From Aurelia coerulea (lineage: Eukaryota; Cnidaria; Scyphozoa; Semaeostomeae; Ulmaridae), in contig CM076947.1 of the NCBI GenBank assembly GCA_039566865.1, positions 10,547,501-10,611,500 on the forward strand: a DNA stretch of 64,000 nucleotides, read 5' to 3'. Below, piece after piece: positions 19,048 to 30,400 of this stretch. Every line of letters starts with the position of its first letter. The stretch's first letter is position 1. The position numbers and the translations under genes are program-made. The notes under the pieces were generated by a model. The model searched no databases, was not told the origin of the DNA, and saw nothing but the letters and a program-made list of their open reading frames with translations.

Positions 19048-20105
19048 ATGTATTATTGATCGAAAGTAGAGACCTTAGTGATTAGTTAGTGATTGAGACC
19101 TGCGAAATTGTGAAAATACACTCTTTTCTTTTTATAAGAATAATGTTTATAAGAATATTCAGGCTCAGAATCATCCAATTTTTAAGAATATTATAAGGAC
19201 ATTGCCAGCCTCAGCTGACATATTTGTGTCTCATTTTTCAGCAGTTGCCTGTTTTGTGATGTTCATAACAGAGAATCGCATGACTGGCATAAATACTTTA
19301 AGAATGTGTTCAGGCTCAAAACTTGACTTGCTACAAGTCTTCATTTGCCTTCTATTCGTATCGTCATTGTGTAAAGTTCGTGCCGCGCCGAAGGCGAACG
19401 AGCGCGCAGCGCGAGGGCAGCGGAGGAGGGGAAGAAGGAAGACTTGTTACTCTCGGCAACATAAAAATAGTACGGACAAGATTCTGTCCGCGGCTTTTCC
19501 TTTGAAGTTTTGAATAAGCCAATCACCATTTATAATCATTCTCGACATCAGATTGTGTCAGGGGGTTACCAGAAACGATCTCTTTCTGTACGCGTGTCAG
19601 TCCGATTGAGAAATCACCGTCCTTCTTTTTATTTGTTAATCCGATTAGGGACAGGACAAAAAGAATTTCCGTAAAGGATTAATTCATTTGAACCCCCTTG
19701 ACTGATCCTATTGTTCAGTTCATGCAAACAAGATCCAATTATGAATTGACAAGGGTCACAAGTCTCAGTTTCTCTTCCTTCCTTCTGACTCCTTCATTTA
19801 GAACCCTCTCATCTGAGGCATTGCACTCTCTGAGATTTTTACTGAGACTTGTAGCAAGCTCAAAACGAAACTTTCTTAACCCTATTACTACCGGGGGGGG
19901 GAGCACAAAGGCAAAGTATATTTGATGTAGTGTTGTCAGTACAAAAGATAAAGAGCTGAAACTTTGCGACTTTTCCTAAAATTTCATGGACTAATTAAAA
20001 TTTTTGTATTTTTTTTTTCAAAATGGTAGATACTGATTAGGGGGGGTTGGCAAAGCCCCCCACAAAGTTTTTGAGCGCCGTTCTTCGAAACTTCGCAAAT
20101 GGCAG
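19048..20105. other. Intergenic stretch without a supported gene
   Basis: A short plus-strand frame at 19202-19513 includes an unusually GC-rich patch (about 19380-19440), but its sequence is low-complexity and basic and I do not call it a gene. A GGGGGGGGGAGC run at about 19891 resembles one poly-G tip, without a partner. Confidence 0.4.
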
Positions 20106-20422
20106 TTAATGGTTCCTTTGATAAAAATGAAACAGAAGGACAAAACCCCTCAAGATTTACAATGCTTCATTTGACTTCATAAAGGCCAAGATCCACATGA
20201 ACTCTCATTTGAGGTTTTGTCCGCGCGGTTCCGAAAACTAGTAGAAATGCGACAAAAGGAATTTTAGCGCAAATTTGGCTAATTTTGCGAAACAGTCCGA
20301 AATAGCTAATTGCTAGAAAATTGGGCAGTAAGTGCAGCCGCCCGGAATTTGCTAGCACGAACAACAACAACAACTTTAAGGTTGGTGATTGGACTGAAAT
20401 AAATACTTTATTATTTTTTCCG
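20106..20422. repeat. 317-bp direct repeat, copy A
   Basis: Starts TTAATGGTTCCTTTGAT and ends TTATTATTTTTTCCG. Copy B has the same length and only about four substitutions. The pair is separated by 422 bases. This could be two LTRs of a short non-autonomous LTR element or a split direct repeat of a tyrosine-recombinase retroelement, but the ends do not show clear TG...CA. The long minus-strand frame across it is present in both copies only because they are copies. Confidence 0.7.
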
Positions 20423-20844
20423 GGCCAACGCACCTGTCACACGACCGACGGCCGTGGAAAGAAAAGAGGCAGAAAAGAAAGTGGCGGGTTGGGTGGGGAA
20501 CTTGAATCGCAGAACCACCTGCTGTCTCTGGCTGATGAAAATAGACAACGATAAACCAACACGTTTCACTTTTATACTGGCCACGAGAAAAAGGCCAAAA
20601 CTTCTGCTCCCAATGCACAAGACAGCAGGAAGTTACTCCTGAGAATAACAAACATTAATCAAAACAAACGGCTCATGAACTAACGACTGGTGTAAAGAGC
20701 GGAACGGAAGGTCATATGATACGACGTCATGACTAAATTCCTTAAAAATAAACATGACATGTGCAGGGGCCTAGCCCCCATCATACCACACCACCCAGAC
20801 ATCAAAGTTCCATTAACCGCGATAAAATTTCATTTGATCGCCAT

Positions 20845-21161
20845 TTAATGGTTCCTTTGATTAAAATGAAACAGAAGGACAAAACCCCTCAAGATTTACA
20901 ATGCTTCATTTGACTTCATAAAGGCCAAGATCCACATAAACTCTCATTTGAGGTTTTGTCCGCGCGGTTCCGAAAACTAGTAGAAATGCGACAAAAGGAA
21001 TTTTAGCGCAAATTTGGCTAATTTTGCGAAACAGTCCGAAATAGCTAATTGCTAGAAAATTGGGCAGTAAGTGCAGCCGCCCGGAATTTGCTAGCACGAA
21101 CAACAACAACAACTTTAAGGTCGGTGATTGAACTGAAATAAATACTTTATTATTTTTTCCG
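20845..21161. repeat. 317-bp direct repeat, copy B
   Basis: Partner of copy A at 20106-20422, in the same orientation and about 98-99% identical by eye. High identity implies recent duplication or insertion. Confidence 0.7.
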
Positions 21162-21329
21162 CCCAACACGAAGTGCCCCACCCAATCACCACCTGAAGAG
21201 AAAAGGTAGAAAGCGGATAGCTGCAGGATAGACGCAACCAAAAATTGTGTTCATAAACAAAACAAAACCAAAACTAGGCAAACCCCCTACCAGGAGTCAG
21301 ATACATTTGGCATAACAAACGTTAACACT

Positions 21330-22150
21330 TAATTTCGGCTCTCACCCGCGAATTCACCAAGCCTTAACGGCTCTCACCCACGGGATCACCAAGCCTTAAC
21401 GGCTCTCGCTCAATGGGTCATCAAGCCATAACACTTTAAAACGTTTGGCGTTCACCCACCAGGGTATTAAACACCTTTGGCTTAACCAGCCTGATACTTT
21501 GAAACTTTGAAAGTTTGAAGCATGACACTTTGAAACATTTGGCTTAACACGCTTACTTCAAATAGATATTTAATAATGATGACAATAATAATATAATAAT
21601 ATAATATAACGATAATATAATCGAAACGTTTTTATCAAACAGTTGTGTTTTTCTATTTTATTTTCTGCTTATTCTGAATGTGGTTTTAGGTCATTTGATA
21701 ATAATAATAATGATAATAATAATGATAATAATAATAATAATAAAAATAATAACGTTGAAACGTTTAGCTATACAAGCCTTGACACTTTTTAACGTTTGGC
21801 TACACAAGCCTTGACACTTTTTAACGTTTGGCCAAACAGGCCTTGACACTTTTTAACGTTTTTGGCCACACAGGCCTTGACACTTTTGGCTACACAAGCC
21901 TTAACACTTTGAAACGTTAGGCTACACAAGCCTTGAAACGTTTGGCCACACAGGCCTTGACACTTTTGGCTACACAAGCCTTGACACTTTGAAACGTTTG
22001 GCCACACAGGCCTTGACACTTTTGGCTACACAAGCCTTGACACTTTTTAACGTTTGGCCACACAGGCCTTGACACTTTTTAACGTTTGGCCACACAGGCC
22101 TTGACACCTTCCACCAGGGTACAAACACGTTTGGCTTTAACAAGCCTAAA
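21330..22150. repeat. Minisatellite clusters (AACGGCTCTCACCC and ACACTTTTTAACGTTTGGC units) with an AAT microsatellite
   Basis: About 21330-21430 has three CAAGCCTTAACGGCTC units. About 21690-21755 is an (AAT)n/(GATAAT)n run. From about 21760 to 22120 a unit of about 22-40 bases alternates CACTTT(GA/TT)AACGTTTGGC and CACACAGGCCTTGA about ten times. The repeated CQGLCGQ frames on the minus strand come from these units. Confidence 0.8.
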
Positions 22151-22343
22151 ACGACTTTTTTATTTGCTTTAAATGTCTCCAATTTAAACTATCGCCTTGA
22201 AAACCATTTTTAGAAAATACAACTGAGCTACAAATACCTGCAGAACAAGAACGAAAACAACAACAACCACAACCACAACCGACACACTTAAATAACTTGG
22301 GCCTGGGACTACCATAACTCATATAACTATAATAAATTAAATA

Positions 22344-23312
22344 CCGGGTGTCCCAAAAAAAACGCAACGGATTTGATCGGGACTAGCGACAAGAATTTCA
22401 GTCCAATCAAGCAATAATGATTCTTTATATAATCCTCGATAGCTAACTTGAAGATAGATACCTTGTTTGTTGATATTGGTGCATGGAGAGTGGGAATATT
22501 AATCTTCAAAGTTGAAATTTGCCTGAACCTCCAAACCAGAGCTTTTGGGTTTTGGCCTAAACTGCAAACGCGCTATTCTGGGGAATCTCCTGAATTATCG
22601 TGTAATAAGAGAATAAAGCCTCATGCTGAGGAAAATATTTGAATAGAAATTCAATGAAATTCATCAATTTTTTCCTGAAAAGACATCTTTTTTATGCTTC
22701 AAAAGTTTCGAAAAGTTAACATTGCATCTGTCTCATAAAAGAAAGTAATACGCGAAATAGTTTGCTTGGGTGCGAAAAATGAATTAATTCTTGCAATCTT
22801 CATGACTTTAATGAAATGCATTTTGTTTAATCTTTCTTCGAATTATTACGAAACAAGAAATCAAATATACCCAAGGGGAAATTATCCATGGATATGATAT
22901 GATCCTTAAAATTGCTCATTCGTGCTTGGCTCTTTTGCAGGTGCACTATGATTGAACAAATATCTTCCTTTGTGAATTTTCCCTTCGGCATTGTTATGTT
23001 TGTCAATTTTTAGCTTTCAAATTTCAATTGAAATGTGTGCCTAAACATGTGTGCCTTAGCATGCTCACAATACTACACTATCGAGACGTTTTCAGTTAGG
23101 CCAAAACCCGAAACCTCTGGTTTGGAGATGGAAGCAAATTTGGACTTTCAAGATTGATATTCCAACTCTCCATGCACCAATATCAACAAACAAGGTATTT
23201 ATCTTCAAGTTAGCTATCGAGGATTATATCAAAAAATATTTTGGATTGATTGGACCTAAATTCTTGTCGCTAGTCCCAATCAAATCCGTTGCGTTTTTTT
23301 TGGGACACCCGG
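22344..23312. mobile_element. Tc1/mariner-type MITE with long inverted repeats, TA target
   Basis: Left end CCGGGTGTCCCAAAAAAAACGC, right end the inverted counterpart GCGTTTTTTTTGGGACACCCGG, flanked by TA at 22342-22343 and 23313-23314. The inverted repeats extend about 220 bases inwards (for example TTGTTTGTTGATATTGGTGC at 22465 against GCACCAATATCAACAAACAA at 23175). The interior is AT-rich and has no transposase. Confidence 0.85.
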
Positions 23313-23314
23313 TA

Positions 23315-23812
23315 GTAAAGAAAACCCCGAAATAAAGGAATTTTAGAACTTCTGGTGGATAAAAACAGAAGATAACGAACTGAGCAAAACGTGTGTCCAT
23401 TCTCTTAACTTACCAGCGAAATTCACTCATTTAACCCGTATTCCATTTAGAAACAACGAGAAGTTATTGAAATTTTCAATGTTTCTGCTGAGCTTACCAA
23501 AACAAAACAAAAGGGGAGAGGATGCAAATTTCGCAAACGTTTTAGTTTCCACGTGACTGTTCAAAGAACCTACGAAGCTGGCAAGCAGGGAAAGACTGAA
23601 CATCATCAGTAAATAAACTCAGCTAATGATTTACGCAGCCAACGGACTAACTAACTAACTAACCAACACAAAAACACAAATAAACTCAAAACCAACACGT
23701 TTCAAACTTGGTTATTAAATAGATTTTTTTTTTTTTAAATCACTGCTTTACTTTTGTTCCAGTTTTTGATTTGCCCAAATCCTCGAAATTTCTGCTCCAT
23801 TAGAAGGAATCC
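23315..23812. other. Intergenic stretch with an AACT run
   Basis: No gene is seen. A short (AACT)n run lies at about 23646-23665, and the stretch ends at the stop codon of the DIRS-like frame. Confidence 0.4.
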
Positions 23813-25115
23813 TTAACACGATTTGCCATGTATGATCCAAGGAGGAAATAGCAAATGACTGACCAGCTCTTGAGATACTTTCAAGGGTTCTTGTGCCGCT
23901 TGCGGAGAGAGGTCTCGAAACCGTTGAAACTCGAAGCGAGACAAGGCATCTGCCCTCGCATTTTTGACACTAGGTATATGAACAGCAGTAAACGTGAAAT
24001 CCAATTTTATGGCCAACAACGATAATTCACGTAGCAAAAAGGATAAATGACGATCTTTGCACGCACCACTTATGAGGCAACTGACTACAGCCATGTTATC
24101 GCAACGAAAAGCAACTCTTTTGCGCATCCAAAATTTCCCCCAGGTTTTAGCAGAAATCACAATTGGAATAAACTCTTTCACTGCTATACTCAAACTGGCA
24201 CATCCTAAAGGCCATTTCTCAGCAAACCAGTCATCTTTGAAAAAGGCAGCGAAACCTATGCTACCCGCCGCGTCTGAAGTAACCATTATTTCCGGGGCTT
24301 TCTCCCATTTTGGCAAAAGAAACAAACTGCGTCCATTCCACTCTTTAAACAATAAATCCCACCACTTGATATCATCCTTTTCCCAAGCTGAAAGCCTTAC
24401 AAGGTGATGTAACTTAGATACAGCGCAAGCCCGATCAATGAGACGACGTAAAAAGGGCCTGCCTAACACTATGGCTTGACAGCAATACTGCAAAAGTCCA
24501 ATAAGAGATAATAACTGACGCTTAGTTCCAGTCCTGTTCGAAACCCAGAAGGCTAATTCATTCTTGATCCTAACAATCTTATCCTGAGGCAAACGAAGCT
24601 CCATGGCGGACGAATCAAGCTCTATTCCCAGAAACGTTAAAACTGTTGAAGGACCGGCCGTTTTATCCTCAGCTAAAGGAATGCCCAACTCTTTACATAA
24701 ACGAGAACACGTGACCAAGGCGTCATGACATTCATTGCTTTCGGGTTTCCCTGCCAAAAAGAAGTCATCCAAATAATGTTGAATGTGGGGTACTGGGCCC
24801 TCCCTGGACAGCAAAAATTCCAGTACATCAGCAAATCTTGTAAATATTTTTGGAGCCGAACGAAGGTCGAATGGCAAAGCAAGATCAATATAAAACTTGT
24901 TACTCCATTTCATTCCAAGAAAGGCGCGGTCAGCAACGCTAATAGGCAGCAGTCTGTAGGCCCTCTTTATGTCAAATTTCGCCATTAAAGCTCCCGGACC
25001 TAATAACATGAGCTTATTAATAGCTTCTTGAATACCAATATACTTAACCTCTGGTGCTGAATCTGGAATTAAACTATTAACACTTACATCTGGAGGAAAA
25101 GAAAGATCTGTAATC
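23813..25115 (-). pseudogene. DIRS-like retroelement RT-RNase H, 5'-truncated
   Basis: The frame is open from about 25115 (ITDLSFPPDVSVNSLI, the start of the RT palm) to the stop at 23813; the ATG at 25009 lies inside the RT domain and is not the original start. RT signs: AKFDIKRAYRLLPI, LGMKW, LPFDLRSAP and the YLDDF catalytic box (about 24770), then EDKTAGPSTVLTFLGIELD. RNase H signs: VTSDAAG, the FRCDNMA block and NARADALSRF. This RT/RNase H type belongs to the tyrosine-recombinase (DIRS/Ngaro-like) elements. No recombinase or methyltransferase is found, and a GGCATTGGAATTGG-type repeat breaks the 5' side. Confidence 0.85.
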
Positions 25116-25333
25116 CAATGCCAATTCCAATGCCAATGCCTTAGCCAAAAAAATTCTTGTGCGTCACATCGTTTCTTCTAGAATGTTCGTTGATCACATG
25201 ACATCAAAAATATTTAGTGCATTTCTTGGATAGCGTAGGGTGAAAACAAATGTTAAGCTGGTACTGAAATACAATACTAAAGGAACTAATAGTTAAGGTA
25301 ACTGAATAAAGAGGGAATAATACCTAACATCTA

Positions 25334-25948
25334 CCGGGTGACCCAGAAAAAGTGACCCAACGCAATCTGTTACAGAAAATTAAGTAAATGGCCGATTGAA
25401 ATGCTTCAAAGGTTGTTCCTTCACTAAAAGACTAGCCTACATTATGAGTATTTTTTGCAATTTTTTTGGGCACTGTAAAGTTCCAAAAATAAGGATTTTG
25501 AAGAAAAGGGCAGGCATGATATCCTCAAAAAGTCGTCAAAAACAGGGGATCGATTTAAAGCCATTTCAGAACTTCAAAACAACAAGAAGCGTGTTTCATT
25601 TTACCTGCGAATATCTTTAAGTACCTGGGGACAATAAACTTGCTCTGAAGACTTACAACTTGGTTGCCTTTTCCCAGGTTGAAATGAAACATGCTCCTCA
25701 TTGTTTTGAAGATTTGAAACAGCTGTAAATCGATCCCCTGTTTTGACGACTTTTTGAAGATTTGAGGCATGTCCTTTTCCTGGAAATCCTTTAATGTTGG
25801 AAATTTACCGTGCAAAAAAAATTGAAAAAATACTCATAGCATAGGCGAATCTTTTAGCGACAGAACAATGTTTGAAGCATTTCAATTGGCCACTTACTTA
25901 ATTCTCTGTAACAGATTGCGTGGGGTCACTTTTTTTTGGGTCACCAGG
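25334..25948. mobile_element. Mariner-type MITE, TA target (615 bp)
   Basis: Left CCGGGTGACCCAGAAAAAGTGA, right inverted counterpart TGGGGTCACTTTTTTTTGGGTCACCAGG, with TA at 25332-25333 and 25949-25950. Further inside, GGGATCGATTTAAAGC (25547) and GCTGTAAATCGATCCC (25722) are also inverted, so the whole element is a long near-palindrome. It has no coding content. Confidence 0.8.
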
Positions 25949-25950
25949 TA

Positions 25951-26450
25951 TAGGCTATGCCAGCTGTGGTTTCGCAGGGTGTGTCTGGAAAGTTTATGAA
26001 GCATCAAATCAATTTTAGTGTGTGTCTATCATTCTGGTACTGATGGATTGGGTAGTGCTGGCATGATGGTGGTTTTCGAACGGCATGTTGTATCCCATTA
26101 TTGTGACTCTGCGGTTATAAGATGGCCTAAGCAGGCTCGTAAGTTTATTGTAAATGTTTCAATGTTGGTATCTGACTTATTGCAACTCTTCAGCTAAAAA
26201 CCTACATGGATATTTCGGAGCTTTAATTTTAGTATATCCTTTCATATGCTGCGTCTAGAACCACAGTTGCTAAGTTCAGTTCAAATGTTTATGGTTCCAT
26301 TCAATGTTTTCCTATATGAATAAATATATAGTGTTCACCAGTATATCTGAGTGTATATGATCCTCTGTGTACACAATCCTAAATTTATATTTGTGTAATC
26401 TTTGTGAAGTGCCTGGTTTGATGATTTGTATGGTTTCTTGTTGGCGTGGT
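25951..26450. other. Intergenic stretch
   Basis: No gene or clear repeat is seen. Confidence 0.35.
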
Positions 26451-26555
26451 TCCTTGTGTTGATTTCCCTCACGTTTGTTTATGTTGTTATTGTTGTTGTT
26501 GTTCTCGATTCCTGGAAGCTGCTTGTTTATGTTGTGGTGGTTGTTGTTATTTCTA
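26451..26555. repeat. TTG/TGT-rich microsatellite
   Basis: Imperfect TTGTTG runs (GTTGTTATTGTTGTTGTTG and similar). Asn/His-rich minus-strand frames here are translations of the run. Confidence 0.6.
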
Positions 26556-26559
26556 TGGC

Positions 26560-26790
26560 GGTGGCAATTTCGTTCTGACAAGCTTGTCCTTAAGGTTAGG
26601 CCTTCTTTGAAGCAATAAAATTGGTCTGCTATTGTTCCAAACCTGTTGAAGGACTGGATTATTTCTTATGAGGTGCCAGTGGTTCATGAGGATGGACCCA
26701 ATTTCTGCTGTTTCTGAGTCATACAGGACTATAAAGGGTATTACTTTTCTTCGGTTGTTTATGTCATTGTTGGTAGTTAGATTAGGCCTT
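26560..26790 (-). pseudogene. Penelope-like element fragment (C-terminal RT/linker region)
   Basis: RKVIPFIVLYDSETAEIG, then NHWHLIRNNPVLQQVW and RRPNLKDKLVRTKLPP match the conserved block between RT and GIY-YIG in Penelope-like elements (P-x-V...Y...I...HW.I......L...F, then R..NLKD.LVR..L). No GIY-YIG domain follows, and the sequence runs into the TTG microsatellite. Isolated fragment. Confidence 0.65.
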
Positions 26791-26969
26791 TGTTGACATG
26801 TTTGATCTGGAAATAGTATAGATTTTATATTAATATTAGTGCTTGCTACACCTACACCACACCTACATACTTGATTGAAATACGAATGAACTTGATTGGT
26901 GCTCATGATCATCTGAATCCTACCACAAGCGAGTTCTGTAGACCTTTTCATGCAAAAGTTGTGCAACGA

Positions 26970-27843
26970 CCTAGGAATGGACCAGGGAGCGGATGTTCCC
27001 CTTCTTCTTGCGCTTAGTGGTGGAGAAAAACCTCCTCTGTGTGTCAATTCGCTTGTTGTTCGCCTTGATGGTTGGTTCCAATTTCACAACTTTTGTTTCC
27101 TTCTTCATGCTTTCAAACGTGTGCCTTAGGGAATTAGCACTCTTCGTCAGATGACGAATTGCATCACCATGTCTTTCATCGCTATTCTCAAGAGATCCAA
27201 TAATGGCCAACAGAGCATTTTTTGCATTTCTTTTGATGACTTCGATATTTGTATTTTCATTTCCGTGTCTTGTCATATTCATTAAACCATTCAACTCACC
27301 TGAAAGACTACTACATTCATTGGTCAAATCTATTTGTTCTTCGCTGCCATCAACATCTTGTTCAGCATCACTTCCACTTCGTTCTCTGGATCGATGAACA
27401 CTGTGTATATGTTTGCAAACAGTACAATAGAGAAGAAAGTCCGTGCAAGTGCATTGATACGTGTGGATGCATATGTTGCAATCTTGACAGATCAGAGCAC
27501 ACTGCTCTTGTTGACACTTCTCATTTACCAGCGTAACACTGTACAGTCTTTCTTCTTTTTCAGATTTCACACTCCAGTTCTTATCTTCATTCCTTGTTAT
27601 TTTCGAAAAATCAATTCGAAGGCTGTGCTGATGGCGCTCTTGTATCATCTTTAATCTTTGTGTCATCTTTCCTTTTGTGAGCTTTATGATCCTTTCAAAC
27701 ATCTTGTCTTTGTTATATTTTAAAAGATTGATCAGACACTTGTCAACTCTCCTGTTTTGCTTTCCCTTGAGGTAGCTGTATTTAAAAACACGATGAAATG
27801 CTTCACAGAACATGTTTGTGTTTATGCCAAGCCCGCATCGGTA
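26970..27843 (-). pseudogene. MULE-type transposase C-terminal fragment with SWIM finger
   Basis: From about 27843 the frame reads RCGLGINTNMFCEAFHRVFK, then YLKGKQNRRVDKCLINLL, typical of the end of a MULE/Mutator transposase core, followed by a SWIM finger (CTCTDFLLYCTVCKHIHSVH, about 27450), a Ser/Asp/Glu-rich linker and a basic KRKKKG tail ending in a stop near 26970. The DDE core upstream is missing. The break at 27843 coincides with a short AT-rich palindromic segment (ATATACGTTGTATATGG). Confidence 0.75.
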
Positions 27844-28147
27844 TGGATACCCCCATCTCGTTGTATATGGCAATATAATTTTATGCCATTATCATAACGT
27901 TTTTCCTATTTCCATATACGTTGTATATGGAGACAGGAAAAAGTTGAGGTTCAAATCAAAAGTTCCTTCCAAAAATACATGCATGCATTTCCACTGCATT
28001 GACTAAGAATTGCATAGGAAAGCTAAGATGTCAATGGTTGCAAGGTAATTTTTCATGCTGTCAGCTTTATCATTATTCTTATTATCAATTTATTTAAAGT
28101 AGGCAGAACATAAGATATCTATAAAATAAGAGCAAATTCAAGCCTAC
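27844..28147. other. Short intergenic stretch with ATATGG palindromes
   Basis: TTGTATATGGCAATATAA and CCATATACGTTGTATATGG lie about 45 bases apart. They may be the remains of a small inverted-repeat insertion that truncated the MULE fragment. Confidence 0.35.
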
Positions 28148-28452
28148 TACACGTATTTTTTATAAGAAACTAAGAATTCTGGCCAGTCTGAAAGTTTCTT
28201 AAAATTATCAGATTTTCAGTACACGTATTTTTATAAGAAACTAAGAATTTCGGCCAGTAGTGACAGTTTCTTAAAACTATCCTATTTTGAGTACTCAAAG
28301 TTTCTTGGAGGTTCATAACAATTTTCATGTCCACTGCATGTGCCCTTGTGAACATTTCGAAACAATGTTTAGACATTACTCAAGTAACTTATTAGTAATA
28401 TTATACAGGAAACAAGTGACATTAAAGTAGAAATATATCAAGGATTTCGTCC
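28148..28452. mobile_element. AAGAAACT/ACACGTA short element, inverted copy with duplicated end
   Basis: TACACGTATTTTTTATAAGAAAC begins the copy and recurs at 28220, so the first 70-75 bases are duplicated in tandem. The rest follows the 34066-34436 copy on the opposite strand (GAACATTTCGAAACAATGTTTAGACAT, GGAAACAAGTGAC) and stops at about 28452. Confidence 0.7.
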
Positions 28453-28675
28453 ACCCGTCCATCCTGTCCACCCTTAGACTCTCTCAGTCTCTGGTTTTCT
28501 TTCCTATATGACGTACCACGTGCAACTCGTACACCTGTCCTCCCTTAGATTATCTCAGTCTCTCATTTTCGTTTTTATGACGTACCACATGCAACTCGTC
28601 CACCCTGTCCACCCTTAGATTCTCTCAATCTCTCGTTCTCTTGCACCCTTAGGTTCCCTCAATCTCTGCTTCAAA
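28453..28675. repeat. Tandem repeat, units built on CCACCCTTAGATTCTCTCAG
   Basis: Three to four imperfect units of about 65-90 bases with GTCC(A)CCCTTAG, CTCTCAGTCTCT and TATGACGTACCAC(G/A)TGCAACTCG blocks. Each full unit includes TGACGTAC. Confidence 0.65.
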
Positions 28676-28877
28676 TCAATGCCCCAAAATGATTAAGCTA
28701 TTGATCAATTGTGACTATCGAAGTGATCAATCAGAGATTAGTGATCAATCAGAGATTATGATAAACTGGAATGAAATGTTGGCCCCCTCAATTTCCAATA
28801 GTAGGATTTCATTCTTTGATGTATCGAGAATTAGCTGCGAAAAAACAATAACTACTACAATTTCACGCTGCAAGTTA

Positions 28878-29690
28878 GTCCATCCAAGATAAGGAGAGTA
28901 GTTGCTTTCAATGTTGATGCGCATGCTACCCTGCAGCAGGTGCAGCTATCAAAAGATGATGTTGTTCTGAAAAACATCAAAGAGTCAGATGGCAATGACT
29001 CGCTCATTTTCAACCAGTTGTCAACAGTTCAGTTACAACCAACATCCGATATCACATTTGACTACAAAGGAACAGACGTATTCTCAATCCAGTCAACAAC
29101 TCCACTTGAAGCAATTGAGATAAGTCGTTCAGCTCTACAATCCATGCAGCCAAACCAAGCTAACAATGTTACTGCAACACTTTCAATGGGAGGCAGTGAG
29201 CCGAAGAGTATCCTGATAAAGGCAACATCAAAAACACTGCATATCAAAGAAGACTGTGTTCTTGAGGACACTACAGGAAGTGCAGCATTGCATATTTGGG
29301 ACCCACTCTTCAAGGAAATGACGGATGGAAATAACTACACATTCAAAAACTTGTCTGTGAAACATTTTAAAGGATCCTGTCATTTTAAAGGATCCTGGCA
29401 ACAAGACAAGACACTGCTTTCTGTGATGCAGAACAACAAATTGTTGATGTCAATGGACACAAGTTTGCTGAATAATCCCGCAAAAAGAGCTCAAGGTCGA
29501 GAGCTTCCTGCTGGTTAAAAACCTCTGTGTTTTCTCCTACCAAAACTGCAATAAAAAGATAACAGAAATCAACAGCGAGAAAGTTAAATGCCGTTACTAT
29601 AAGACAAGCCAACGATCCAGTCAGTGCCAAACCCATGCCTCTGCAGTCAAAAAAGTAAAAGACAAATATGAAGAGACTAGCGATATGTGG
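28878..29690 (+). pseudogene. OB-fold (RPA-like) single-strand DNA-binding protein fragment, frame-shifted
   Basis: The frame runs without ATG from about 28878 (SPSKIRRVVAFNVD) to a stop at 29516. The middle, LHIKEDCVLEDTTGSAALHIWD then YTFKNLSVKHFKG, has the strand pattern of an OB fold. A -1 shift near 29510 continues into NLCVFSYQNCNKKI and KVKCRYYKTSQR, a zinc-ribbon-like Cys arrangement typical of RPA-type C-terminal domains. Residues HFKGSCHFKGS show a small internal duplication. Genes of this type are found alone and as passengers or components of mobile elements. A splice acceptor (GCAAGTTAG) at 28872-28880 is possible. Confidence 0.55.
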
Positions 29691-29765
29691 GCCATTTCTA
29701 TTCACCGGCATTGGAATACTGGCATTGGAACTGGCATTGTCATTGGCATCGATATTGCATAAGTA
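29691..29765. repeat. GGCATTGGAA(C/T)TGGCATTG short tandem run
   Basis: Five or so GGCATTGG-type units. The inverted counterpart AATGCCAATTCCAATGCC borders the truncated DIRS fragment near 25115-25140. Confidence 0.55.
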
Positions 29766-30400
29766 CTATGACGCATGCAAAACTAGCAAAACTGCATGCA
29801 AAACTGTCCGTGACAGTAATTTGTACGAGTCTAAATCAATGCTAGACTTATCACATAGGCTTTGGGCCTTGATGGGTTGCGGGTTTGGCCAATTTTTGCC
29901 CCCAGGGCTGAGGGCTTGACGCTTTTATGTTGGTTTTCAGGTTTCAAGATGCGTTACGGTTTGCGGGTTTTGGGGCAATTTTGTGCTCAGATTTGGGGTA
30001 ATCCATTCACATCTGTCGGCTTTCCAGGTCAATATCGTTCGATTTGAACGTTGTTTTAGAATAGCTAAAAGTACTATTTTGAATATTTTTCAAAATTACA
30101 GGTATTTTCATATTTCAGGTCGTTCGAGAGTGTGTTTTAGGCAGTAAAATATGCTGCCATAAATTTATGTTTCAGCAATGATGATTCTTGAAATGAACCA
30201 AACTTTTGAAGTTGAACCAGAGTAGTCGCTCAATAAGGATAATAAGTGAACGAATTATACGTAACTTCACGATCAAACTAACAACTTTTACTCTCAAATT
30301 AAGTATAAGTTCACGAGATTCAAAGATATTCAAAGGTTCAAAACGTCAAGCTCTGATGAACTTTCAATCATGAAGAGCTCTGTTCTGTCTTTAACGTAAA
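29766..30400. other. Intergenic stretch
   Basis: No supported gene is seen. Confidence 0.35.

Noticed and set aside
19202..19513. 103-codon frame with an Arg-rich tail
   Set aside because: Low complexity, a local GC-rich patch and no recognisable domain; probably repeat-derived.
20167..20433. Hydrophobic frame of about 88 codons, present again at 20906-21241
   Set aside because: Its repetition is explained by the 317-bp direct repeat, and nothing indicates selection on the frame.
21789..22182. Cys/Gly/Gln-rich repeated frames (CQGLCGQ), possible secreted repeat protein
   Set aside because: They arise from a minisatellite with variable unit length and no start context, signal peptide or conserved frame.
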